Below are positions 46,601 to 58,260 of a stretch of DNA of 64,000 nucleotides, piece after piece. The stretch is from Serinus canaria (lineage: Eukaryota > Chordata > Aves > Passeriformes > Fringillidae). A program made the translations under genes and the position numbers. How positions within the stretch are numbered: the first letter of the stretch is position 1; each line of letters begins with the position of its first letter. The DNA is taken from contig NC_066317.1 in NCBI RefSeq assembly GCF_022539315.1, positions 50,262,435-50,326,434 on the forward strand, read 5' to 3'. Below the pieces are notes generated by a model, which searched no databases, was not told the origin of the DNA, and was given only the letters and a program-made list of their open reading frames with translations.

Positions 46601-49600
46601 GAACTTGGAAAGACAAATTTAAAAAATGCAAACAAAAATCTGTTCTGCACTTAGAACAATACTATAACAGGGAAAAGCCATTTGGGATTAATATAATTTA
46701 GCTGCTGGAAGTGAATTTGAGAACCTTTAAAGAGTTAGTGTAATACTGGAATATTATAAATGATATTCTATATCATTTATTTTGACTGTTAGTTTGTCCA
46801 ATCAAATATATTGTTCAGAAGTGGAAGAACCTTGGTTGGGTTTAAGACATTATTTTGATGCTATTCATGATCTCATTTGAGCATTCCTCTCTGTAGCAGG
46901 ACTGTTGAGTGGACCTTACAAGAACAGGTATTAGTGAGGTACTGTATTTCTAGCCTTTCTTTCCAGAGAATTTATTCATGCTGGGTAGCATTTTGTGTCT
47001 TTTGACAATTCACCATGTCATGCACATGATGTGATATGGTATCCTGAATCTTGAGTTTATAGCAATCATAACTTTAGATCAAGGTATTGCCACAAAATTT
47101 GCAGCAAGACAAAAATGGAAGCTATTAAAAAAAAGTCCTAATTGGTGTGTTCATAGAAAAACCCCAACCAACCAAAACCAACCACAAATGAACAGCACTC
47201 CCCCTTCCTCCCAGAGCAAAAATTCATTATTTTTCTTCATGTTTCTTCAACTTTTATTGTAACACTGAACTTATTGTAAAAAGGAGCATGTTAGAAATCG
47301 AATGTATATGAAGAAGAATATGCTGTATAGCAGTAGATGCAGAGAGAAGCCCACAGTGTAAGAGTAAAGCAAGCACAGAGATTTTGTTGGTGTGCATTCT
47401 TAGTGATAAAAATCTGCAGTTCCAGTGTTTCCTGAGCCTGAGGTAGTTTCTTGTGTTTAGGATGGATTATTCTTACATGCATTTATCAAATCTTCCACTT
47501 TTCTAAATGAATGTCCCAGGAATGTTCATCCTATGGACAGGCAGAGGATGTGGTATTGATTTTTTTAAAATAAGCTCCTTTTTTTACTCCAGGTTCATGG
47601 AAATAGTAATTTATTTTACACATTATACATATGCCTGACAAAATCCAGTCTTCCATTTTCAATTTTGTGTTCTGCTTTTAAGCTTTCCCCCATTTCCCCC
47701 CCCCACCAATCCTGGAGGCATTCTGGCCCTTGGCTTAAAGTCAATTAAAAAAAAATTAATGAATTGAATTAATTAACCTGCCTTTTTTTTTTTCCTATTG
47801 TGGAAGACTTATGATATAATTCCTTTTAATGAGTGTAATTCCTGAATGTCTGATTGGGACATTTCATACCTAAATTTATATTTGCAATGACAGATGCACA
47901 AACAAGCATCATAATTCATCAAAGGTGCCAAAGACCAGCTTCCAGCTTCTGTAACTGAAATATGATGTTGTACTTTCCTTGATGGTGTCATGCCTTGTTA
48001 GCTTATAATTTAATGGAAATGGGAAAATAAACTGGAATACTTAATTCTGGAGGGGATTTTTTCTTTTCTTCTTTCTTTTAAATTCTCTAGTGGCAGGTTC
48101 CTGTATCTATTTTATGAAATAGCAATTTTTGACACCACCAAAAAGCTTAAAGTGATTAGAAGGGTTTATTTGGAATTCATAAGACTGGTAAAATGCCATA
48201 TTGAGGCACTGACATTCTGGGGTAAGATTAACCAAACTACATAATTCTTCTGTGTCAAGTCTATCTAAATGAGAGATAATGCTATTTTACTTAGATACCT
48301 ATCCCCTGAGTTTTAATAAGTTGGATCAGGTAGATATGAGAGAATAGATAGTAGAAAAACAAACAGAAGTATAAACCCTTGCTTCAATTGTGACAAAAAA
48401 AATACATGGAAAACAGCATGTTACAAGCTATGTCAAATTGCCTGTGGGTTGGAATCTTGTTCTTCAGGAGCTACTGGAACTAATTCTTCCCTCATACCAA
48501 TTCTACATTGTCCAGTGGTGTGGCAGCCTGTGATAAGAGTGTGTTCCACATTTAGAAAATAAGGATAGCAGCTGAGCTAAGGATGTTGCTGGAGACTAAT
48601 CTTAAATATTTTGACTTTTAAGGTTTTAAGTCAGACCCCCCAACTTTATTTAAATGTATTTTATATTGAATTATAGTCATCATCCTACTTACCTCCTATC
48701 TGCTAAACTGCTTAGAGAATAAACAGTATGTAGTGCCTAAGCATATGGGCTGAAAATAAACTGTCAAAGAGCCATTACAAGATTATTCTTTTGTTGTAGA
48801 GCTGCTCCTCATACACTTGCTAAATTATATGACTTTTTTTTTTTTTAATATACCCCTTGCTTTTTATGTCACAGCGTCCCTGCTCACTTGTTTAATGTAA
48901 CGCCACTGAAATGAAGTGGGGGAGCTTTATTGTGCAGCTTCATTCCTGCCTGCCAGATGGCTGAGGGACTTCTGCTTCAGGAGGCTCAACATTTTCATGC
49001 TCTGACAACTGGATTTACAAATGGTGTGATTTGGGTATCTCGAAATGAGAGGCAAGCAGCTATTAAAAAAGGATCTGCTACCTGCCTGTTCTTGTTGGCT
49101 TTATGTCTCTGCTGTGATCCTTCAGTGCTTCACTCAGTGCTAATCTGATCGAAACCTCCTATATGTTATCTCAACCCTACAGGAATCTCCTGGTTTTACT
49201 TACTGAATGTGATCTCTGTGTAAGAGTAGATATTTCATTTTATTTTATATCACCTTATCCTTCAAGCTTCTTTTCAAAAGTCAAATTTTATTTCCTTCAT
49301 GATTCCTTTGGGGATTTTTCACAAGAAATGATCGACTAGAACTTGAATAAATCAATAATTTATATGTTATACAAGCTATTTCACAAGCATATCCATACAT
49401 TATTTATATTGGACTGTTTTCCTTTAAAATGGTGATATTTTTGTAATGAATAAATTAATACTGCATAATGTTTCACAAGAGAGATACATGAACTGTCTGA
49501 AATTAATGGAGAAGGAGGAAACATTAGAGAGAGGTATTTAAGGCCATTAGCTAAAATGTTCTGTGTGCCCTGTGTAAAGTCACCTATTTGGAGTATAAGA

Positions 49601-51059
49601 ATCATAAACAAATTAATATCAAATGTTACATTTATCAGCCAATGAAATAGAAAAAGATTATAGGGAGCAAGAATTCTGAAAAATTACAGGGTTTATTTGC
49701 CTTTTCAAATAGTAAGTGGGGTTGTTAGTTTTATGGCTTTAACAATACTAATAAAATGGCACTTCAGATCAAGTTTTATGGCTGGAGCCTTGTCATATAG
49801 AATATGGGGAGTGGTTTTGTTTGTCAGTGTTTTTCTTTGCATTTCATTGACCTGATATGGTGTTGTATTATTTGGGTTAGGGTATTTTGCAGGGAAGTAT
49901 TTTCTTGTCAAACGTGGCCATAGCAATTCCTTAGACCTCTTCTCTGTCAGAGATTACTGCATATTCTGTAGGAGTCACTGTGTTGCTAGGTCATTGCATG
50001 GGAGAACCCCGAGTGAGCCTGAACAATCTTGTTAAAGCATATTTCTGAAAGAAAAGAAGTGAACAAACCACAATAATCAAACAAAAAATATAAGAATATC
50101 ACTCCAAGAATATTTTAATCTCTTTCATGTAATGATAATGTTCCAGGAATGGGTGTTTCCATGTAATGGGAGCTACTTCCAGACATAATAAATTTACAAG
50201 GGTTGATACTGGTGATATACTAGATGGTTGGAAAAGAGCACTTCAATCACACTTGGCAGTAGGCTTACATGATAACAGTCCTCAGCAGTTCCCCAGCTGG
50301 TTCTTTCTGCTATGTCAATATCTATTTTTCTCCTTCATTCCTGTAACTGGAGAGCTCTTTGCTAGTTTCAGATATCACTGGCTGGACAAATTTTCTTTAA
50401 ATCTCCTAGCTCTTTAAGTGGGTGAAGGCACACATCTGGTATTAACCTGAAGTTTATTTTACTGGGATTGTTTTTTCATTTATTTCAGGCTCTGCTATCA
50501 TGATTTATATTTCTGTTACAATATAAATCATATTCTGAGGCATATTCCTATATTTTATCTTTCAGAAAAGAAGTGACATGGGAATAAGGGGCAGCCTCCT
50601 TCCAGGTTTTCTAACTGTTTCTCAGAGAAAAATCATTTAGGATATGCCCAAATATTCCTTGCAGAAGATTCAGGCAAACATTTCAATGAGAATAGTGGAT
50701 CTCCTTCTGAAAATGGGAGTATTGGGAAAATACATTTTGTCTTTTTCTAATTTAGGCACGGGCAAGTTTTTGTTGAAGATCTGCATAACTTTCTTGCTTT
50801 AAAGAAGGGCTTGAAATCATTAAAAGAAACAATCAGGGCTGTGCTTTTCCAGATCTGGTCAAACCCTCAGTTTAAACATCTTACACAGAGGGTTTATTTG
50901 ACAGCAGAACTTGGGTGCATTTCTCGTTCCCTACTGCAGGAATGAATCCGGGTGGCAAGGCAGGAGTATTTGCCCTGAGACTCCAACACCTGAGTGCTAC
51001 AGGTCAGTAGCAATCACAAAAGAAACTTCAGGTCTTCAATGAACACTTTGCTGCTACCT
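37639..51059. other. Long repeat-poor non-coding stretch
   Basis: More than 13 kb with no CR1, SINE or LTR that I can recognise, only short simple repeats: (TA)8 at 42702-42717, C8 near 47697 and T-runs near 48834. The 45.0-45.4 kb segment is locally GC-richer and open for 125 codons but is low in complexity (Gly/Arg-rich), which argues for chance. The candidate exon at 42.2 kb is given separately. Such repeat poverty fits either purifying selection on regulatory DNA or a cold region for insertions. Confidence 0.5.
42203..42298 (+). other. Possible 96-nt exon
   Basis: The acceptor 'ttattatgctattccag' ends at 42202. Two donors are available: 'cacagtg' then 'gtagga' (edge 42261) and the stronger 'gcaaagg' then 'gtaagg' (edge 42298). 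The longer form is 96 nt, a multiple of three, and open in the frame that reads VHRAALQTPGSGTQRKRFTV followed by VGKKQLRAGAAKG. The same frame stays open from 42001 to 42345. No protein was recognised, and it could equally be a non-coding-RNA exon or chance. Only expression data could decide. Confidence 0.18.
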
Positions 51060-51500
51060 GTATGCTCTGATCATAAGAAGGCTCTGGTTGAGATTTTAGG
51101 AAGAATAACTAGAGATTGGCTAAAGAGGAAACTTGAGAAACAGCATTGAGGATGGAGACCAAAAGGTCAAGGTTTTGGGATGGGGAAACTGGAAATTTGC
51201 TGTGCTAGAGACAAAGAGAAGTTAGGGAAGAGGACTGAGAATCACCATGGAGGTAGGGAGGAGGGGGAAGCTGACTTGAGAGATGTCAGGAAGGTTACTT
51301 CAGGCAGGTAGTGTGGATTAGGAGAGAGAATGAGAGAGACAGGCAAGGTGAAAAGAAGATGAGAGATCACACAGGTAAAGGCAGGAACTGGAAGCATGGT
51401 AAGAATTTGGGAGTTACAAAGAAGGATCAAGAGGAGTACAGAATAGAACCAGAGTGGAAATTCTGCCAAAATAAATAGATTTGGGAAAATAATATTTGGC
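51060..51500 (+). other. Purine-rich, G-over-C skewed block
   Basis: For about 440 bases the plus strand is strongly enriched in A and G ('ggaggtagggaggagggggaagc', 'ggagagagaatgagagagacagg') and poor in C. No transposon was recognised. It might be a decayed purine-rich repeat, or an LTR-like leader. The open minus-strand frame here (86 codons, leucine/proline/serine-rich) reflects pyrimidine-rich codons. Confidence 0.5.
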
Positions 51501-54500
51501 ATTGGAATATCTTTCTAATATCTAATATTTAATAAGAATATATTGTAAATTTTTAATTGTCCATTTTAAGCAATTATTTATTAACAGAAAAAGCTGTCTG
51601 TGGTTTGTCTCTGACAACAGAGTTTTATCTTACTGACCTGCACTGAGCCAGGCCACATCTGCCTTGTGGTATAATTTGAAGTTCTGATACTAACAAGAAG
51701 TTTTGGAAACCAAATGTGTGGTTTCTAGTTTTGAATCTAATACTTTTCTTACTTATCCCCTAGTGATCTCATTCTTTTAAAATCTTGTTCCCTCTCTATC
51801 CTTCAGAGTATTCTTTCCTTATAATTGCTGTATTTGCCTAGAGGTATGTAACTGTGCCCAGCCTCCTGCAGCTGAAATTCTTGCTGTGAAGATGTTTTAT
51901 TTTTCCTCTGAAAACTGTCTATTTTCATGAGTTTTGCAACGTTGCTTAAAAGTAAAATTGGACAGTAATCCTTCAGAGTGCTTAGATAAGCCCCTTAGGG
52001 GATGATAATGATATTGGCCATTTTCTAAATAGCTGAAACAGAGCTTCTGCTTGGAGGAACCTTTAAAGAGATGAGTAATCACTGGTGACAGATCTTCACA
52101 ATGGTATTTTAACAACTAATTAGGATTGTTGTCACAGTTAGTGGCATTTCTTCCTGGTAAAGCAGCATGCAAAGTAGCCCTTCTATTACCAAGTGGAGTG
52201 GCTGACAGCCCAGAAGCAGGTGATGGGTATGAGGTCAGTGTGCAGCTGCCCAGAATAGGGAAGAAATGATTAAATGTCTGCAACCTCGGAGACAGAGATG
52301 TTCTCCAGCTAATTCTTGTGAGACTCTGACATGTCATCTGGTCTTTCTAGACATAATCCCTTATCTAGGAAAAGGAAATGGCTCACTAACGAAAAACAGT
52401 TATTAAAGCAAAACCTTCACATTGTCCAGAATCTGTGCTCTATATATGTAAACTTGGGTGGTGAAATAATTATCATATATCGCAGACTAGCAGTCTGTTT
52501 GGAAATTACTGAATAAAAACTGTATAGAGAGGAGGAATTGGAAAATTCAAGATTTTTTCTGACTCCAAATGTCTTCCCCATTTTAGTGACAGTTGTAAGT
52601 TCTGTTTTCATTAATTCAGCAGTTAATTAAGAGACCAACATTCTGATATTCTTACTTACTCTGTTGATTTTAAAGTGTTATTTTGGAGATGACTGAGATA
52701 GTAAAACCGCAACAAGAAGTAGATTAGTTGGATGAATCACAGTGTTTGGAGAGAGCCCATTTATTTATGAACATATTTCACTATTTTTCAAGCATAAGAA
52801 AGAAAATGTGTTAATATAATCCCTTGAGATGGGAAAACAGGAAGTTTCTACTATCACCTTTACTGAATCACAGATTATTCTGAGTCAGTGACTGATTACT
52901 TTGAATAAACCAGGCCAAAGCCAGCTTATTTCCTGTGGCAGAAGTTTTTCATTATCTTTTCTTTAACAGCACTGTGGAGATGAAAAAAACCCATTTTACT
53001 AGTTTTGAAATAGGAGAAACTAGAGTCCCCATGCATATCTGCATTGCCATCTAAATTTCTTGGAATTAATTTAAAACACTGAGAATCTTCATATACAGAG
53101 TTTTCTATAAAGAACAGTTTAGAGGATATAGGTTTTAATTTGTACTCCTATTAATTGATACAAAGAAGGAAAAATTCAATCCTCACAAAATAATGTATAA
53201 AACTATGTATTTTATATTCTTCAGAATTAAATTTGATCCAAATAGACATCTTTGTCCCTAGAAAAATAGAGATGCCATGTTTATTTTTAAAACTTAAAAA
53301 GAGACAAAAAGCTAAGACTTTATGTATTTTTGAAGGAAGTTTAAAGCAAATATTGAGCTTTTTCTTTTAACTTCAATCTTTCTTGAGTTTGGCTTCAAAT
53401 GCATTTCAGAATTACCTCTTTTTTATTTGCTTATTATTTCTTCATGAGAAGAAATTAGGCAAAGTTGGTGCTTTCACAAAATCAAAATACTTTAATTGAA
53501 GAAAATCTTCTAATCAGCTGATCTGTAAAGTTATATGAATGATGTGCTTTAACATAGCATTCTTTCAAAGACAACAAAAAAAGATATTTAATATAACATA
53601 TTCAAAGACATTTAAAAAAGACATTTGCTGGAATGGTAAAATATCTACAAAATTTCTTTGGAAGTTCTCACACTTCTCTCCTGTAGTATTTATTTTTATA
53701 CTGTATATAGTGACATCATATTGTTTATGTCCAGAAGTATTTTATTATTAATTATTATATTTATTATGAAGTATTTTTATTGGCAATACCATTTTATCTG
53801 GGTCACTCTCATTCCCTGTCCCTTTTCTGTAATTACATAACAGTTTTCTTCCCAGTCATCGGACTATGTTGAAGTGTAACATTACAAGTTTGGGGTTTTT
53901 TGATAGAGACATCTTAAAATATTTCAGACCCTGTTCTACTCCTCAATTGCATTTTGTATTTCCTCCCATGTAGTTGTACGTGACACCTGTGAAACCATGT
54001 AATGATCTCAATTACTGGAGACACTGAAAAGTAGAAAATAATCTAAAATAATGTGTCCTTATTTTCTGCACAAATCACTCCAGTAGATCTATTTCACACA
54101 ATTAACCATGCACCAGAATGTGTTGGCACAACTGATAAACAATGGATATAGCCAAAGCCTACAGAAAAGACACAATATTCTTCAGCCACTTATTCCACTT
54201 TGGAAAATGTATCATGTAGATGCATCCGAAACTGAATGCTCCAAGTTGGAAACATGGATACATGTGAAAGAATAGGTAATCTCAGTTTCTTTCTGCCACA
54301 TCTGACCCTGCCCTGCTCTATTATGAAAATCCAGACCAACAAGGAGGACATAAGTCCCCAACAAGGGCACTTATTCATTCCCCTACAATATAAGGAAGTA
54401 AAAAATTTGTGAAAAAAACCCCAAAATTATAGGAGGCACTGGGTTCTTTAGAACAAATTTACAACTGAATTACAATGGAAAGTAATGTTTCTAAAAAGCC

Positions 54501-55819
54501 CAATTTCTACCACTTTAAAGTATTGAAATCATATGAGGAAATCAATAATGGGTCATAAATGTGTAATGTTTGGCATGTTGTATTTGCCTAAGGCTTCGTA
54601 GAACTGAAGTTAATAGAGAAAATTCGACTTCTTGTCTGTGTTTAATAATTTGGATGATACTTTATTAAGTTAAATGGAATATCTACCGATTTTTACTTTA
54701 TACTGTTGATTTTATTATGGAGGAAAGAGTAAAGGAGGAAATATTGTTATAAAATTCTTGAATTTTTGATAAAACAGTGTTTAATTGAAAATTGCAGGTT
54801 TTCAAGTAAAAGAATTATTCTGGAAAAGGGTTAGTTGTTCAAATTTCTGATGTAGACAAAGAGATTTTTAGATTTCCAGAGAATCCCAGAGATTACAGAG
54901 CTTTGAGGCTTCTTGGCTTCAGTAACTGATAATCAGAAATTGAAATTAGGAGCTTGTGAAAACTGTTAACTGCAGCCTCAGTCAAGATATTTAAACCCCA
55001 CCTCGACTGGGAGTTGGATGCCTAGAAGGCTGTGGTAGGTAGGTAGGCAGCCATATGTTTTTAACTATTTTCTTACAACTAACTTCATTTAAAACAATAT
55101 TATCTTCTCATACTTTCTTTCTCTCAACTTTATTTTCTACTTCATCCCTATTTTGTGCTATTAATGCTATCTCCTTGCTAATTCAGTCTTTTCAGTTAAT
55201 CCATATGTTAATTCATTTTGTAGGATTGCCAAACGTCCACATATTAGAAATATGGGTACTTCAAATGAAATTCACATTTTTCATTTCCCTTGATAATTGA
55301 GACACTTACAAATTGCACTCTTCTAATCTCCTACAGAAATTCTATCAGTATCTTCCTGAAACATGTAACATGGCACATAGATCATACACCTTTTCCTGGA
55401 CAGCATTGAGTATGTGGAGATTAATAAAAGAAAATAATTCCACACATGGTTTCTCATAATCTTTGATAATTAGTATTCCACTCCAGATTTCCATAGCAGG
55501 ATATAAGCTAAAGAAAAGCTGTTTCTTTACAGCCTAAAGAAAACCTCTCAGAAAGAAAGCCTTCTGTGTGTTTTTCTGTTATTAGAATAATTTCTTAAGG
55601 ATGTTTTGTTTCACCCACTTTGGAATTTTGATTTTGAAACATGATTGTCTCTAGTGACATACAGCTAAGTTTCTAATTTTCAGAAATTTAAGGCAACATG
55701 TAATAAAAGTTGGGTACCTTTCAGGAAGTCAAAGTTTTCTTGGCACACAAAAACAAATAAAACTTTTATTTTAGTTCCCTTGTCACCTTAGTCTTGAAGT
55801 ATCTAGGCTTCAGAATTTG
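51501..55819. other. Non-coding stretch, nothing recognised
   Basis: No gene or repeat recognised. A small GGTA array sits near 55034. Confidence 0.6.
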
Positions 55820-56240
55820 TCAAAACAGCTGGGAAAAGCTGGGAAAATAGTAGAGCTGACAAATATTAAAACGTGGGAAAGAAAAGCTATTTTTCAGAAA
55901 GATAATGACTGTAAAATGAGAGGAGACAAGTTGGAACTGGTTTAACTGGGCACCTGGGAGACTGACTGAAAAGATAAGGAGGAAAGTTTAAAAGGTCTGC
56001 TTAGGAGAGAGGACATGACCTGGAAGCTGGGTAGAAAAAGAAAATTTGGGAAAACTGTTTTGATATGTGAACTAAAAGAAAATTGGCTTCTTGAAACACC
56101 CTTAGTGGAAGGGAATCACCCCAGTTAGATTAAAAGATAAAGGGGTTAATTAGTAACTTGTTCAGAAATTGAGGAAAGAACAGGAGAAAACAGCAGACTA
56201 GGAATAGACATTAAATAATGCAGCTGTACATTAAATTTTG
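55820..56240 (+). other. Second purine-rich block
   Basis: A- and G-rich on the plus strand ('agctgggaaaagctgggaaaa', 'gagaggagacaagttgg', 'gataaggaggaaagtttaaaagg'), beginning with a tandem 'agctgggaaa' duplication. Its character resembles the block at 51.1-51.5 kb, but I could not align the two by eye. Confidence 0.45.
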
Positions 56241-57141
56241 GAAGTCACTCTGATCATAAAAAAAAGGCCTCAGCAAAATCTGCGGGCATAAGATTTTTTG
56301 CATCAAGATGAATATGTGCTCTTTAATGTATTAGCAGGTGTTTTAAGAAGCCTGTATAAACCATTATGCATGGAGAACCCTTTTTATGATTGTTTGGAGA
56401 GCTCTAGTCTGGTCTAATGAAATAACCCTAATTAGGTATCCATATGCTCAATCTCATTTATAAACAGAGGAGAGAAAATAAGAGATATTTTGCTGCTGAT
56501 ACTGCTATTGTTGTTATAGCCTGCTGCTGTGGGTATCACTGAAGCAGTCAGCTGCCTTCTTTCCTTCTGTACCACAGTATGTTAATTCCTGGAGTGCACT
56601 CTGTTCTGATGCATACTTGGTAAACCAAATAGCCTTCTTACAACTCCTGCTTATGAAAACATATTTCTAAAGATGTGTGACTGCAATAAAAGCACACCCA
56701 TCCTTTAAGAGTTGCACACACTTGCTAACTGACAACTTTCTTGAAAATAATTCCTTAAAAACACAAGTCAGATATACAGAAATAAACAAAAAATCCATAC
56801 CTGCCTACATGGAAATGGGTTGTAACTCTGTAGAAAAATAGGCGGGTTAAAATAGCAACAAACCTCAAAAAGAAAAAAAAAGTTAAAAACCCAACTGAAA
56901 AAGAAAAACAAAACTGAAATCACCTCCCCTTTCAAAAAAGCACCCAACCAACAACCTCAAACAAAATAATTTTCTAGGCATTTTCCTGAATTAGTCACAT
57001 GAAACTGAGATTTTAAATTTAGTACGAATGCAGTAGTTTTGATTTGTGTGGAAAATACAGACCTTACAGACTTTGATCTTAAACTTAGACTTTCTTTGAA
57101 CCAAAAGGGCTGGAGCATAAAAATAGTGCTTCTAAAGGGCT

Positions 57142-57206
57142 GGGGTTTTTTTGTTTTGTTGGTTTTTTTTTTGGTTTTTTTTTTTTTTTTTTTTTTTTCT
57201 TTCTTA
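57142..57206 (+). repeat. T-rich tract with T24 run
   Basis: 'ggtttttttgttttgttggtttttttttttgg' is followed by 24 T (57175-57198) and CTTTC. On the minus strand it is an A-rich tract read as poly-lysine. It lies about 120 bases before the 3' end of the CR1 copy that follows. Confidence 0.92.
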
Positions 57207-57324
57207 ATGGTGTGGCCATGGAAACACTGAGTCTGTTCTTGCATGCTTTGCTTTTCTATTTTGCAGGTTTCCAAGTGTATTATCTGCATTGCCTTTAGTG
57301 GGCTGATTCCTGATAGGAATGATT

Positions 57325-58260
57325 TTGTTCGGATGTGATGTTTGGACGTCATCTAGTCCAATCTCCATCTCAGACAGGTTTAAGCAGATCAGGTTACTCA
57401 TTTGGTTTGATCAAATCCTGAACTCCTCCAAAGACAGAGATTACACAGCCTCTCCTGGCAGCATTCTACAATATTTGAACATCCTTATGCTACAAGAAAA
57501 ATACTTTTCCTATTCCAAACTGTTTTCCTTGATTCCTGGTCTGTTGCTGCAGAAGAGTCTGATGCCCTGGGAAGGGTCTGATTGTCTCCAATGTAATCCT
57601 GGTCAAGTATTTGTACTCAGCAATAAAGTCTTTTATTCTTCTTGTTGAGCTGATCAGTTCCCTCATCATCTTCCAGAGCACACACTGCTACAGATTTGTG
57701 TCAATCCTTTTGATTCTTTCCTGCATATTAAGATCCTTCTTTTACAGGAGAGCTCACAATTGGACTGAGTGCTACAGCTGCATTGTCACAAGTGCTGGAT
57801 AGAGAGGAAGCATCCCTTATCCTGGACTGGCTGGCTGTGCTCTTGGTTGGATTTCTCTGATGCAAGAGCACACTATTGACTCACGTTCAGCTTGTTGTCA
57901 AGCCAGATCCCTATGTGCTTGTCTGAAGATCTCCTTCCTGTGCAGTCAGTCCACAGGCTGTACTTTCAGAAGGGGTTATCTCATCCTAGATGCAGGATTC
58001 TGTATTTCTTTTCATTGAACTGTGTGAGGTATATGTCTGTTTCTCCTCTCTGTCAAAGTTCCTGTGAAAAACAGCCCTGGGGTACAGCATGTTGACAGCA
58101 TCACACAATTTGGTGTTGTCTGCAAGCTTTAATGCCAGTTTGATGTTAAACTGTGAGACAGTATGCAGTACCATAGCATAGAGAGCAAGAGAGGTGTTCA
58201 GAATGAAATTGTCCTTGGTAAACCTGTATTGGCTGTGCTCATTCACCCTCTTGATGAATA
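57325..58260 (-). mobile_element. CR1 LINE, 3' UTR plus distal ORF2 remnant
   Basis: Antisense CR1 from the 3' end inward: 'cgtcatctagtccaatctccatc' (3' end block), 'acagcctctcctggcagcattc', 'aagagtctgatgccctgg', 'agtatttgtactcagcaataaagtc', 'cagttccctcatcatcttcca', 'cttgttgtcaagccagatccc', 'tgcaggattctgtatttcttttcattgaact' and 'cacaatttggtgttgtctgcaagctttaatg'. This is the expected order of 3' UTR and then the C-terminal end of reverse transcriptase. It is more diverged than the copy at 14.2 kb, with numerous small gaps, so it is an older insertion or another subfamily. No coding capacity remains. The frames over it on the plus strand are antisense shadows. Confidence 0.9.

Noticed and set aside
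56957..57352. 131-codon minus-strand frame with a lysine run
   Set aside because: The lysine run is the antisense of the T24 tract, and the frame merely passes through a homopolymer.
57319..58095. Several plus-strand open frames over 57.3-58.1 kb
   Set aside because: They are antisense to the CR1 remnant and have no independent support.
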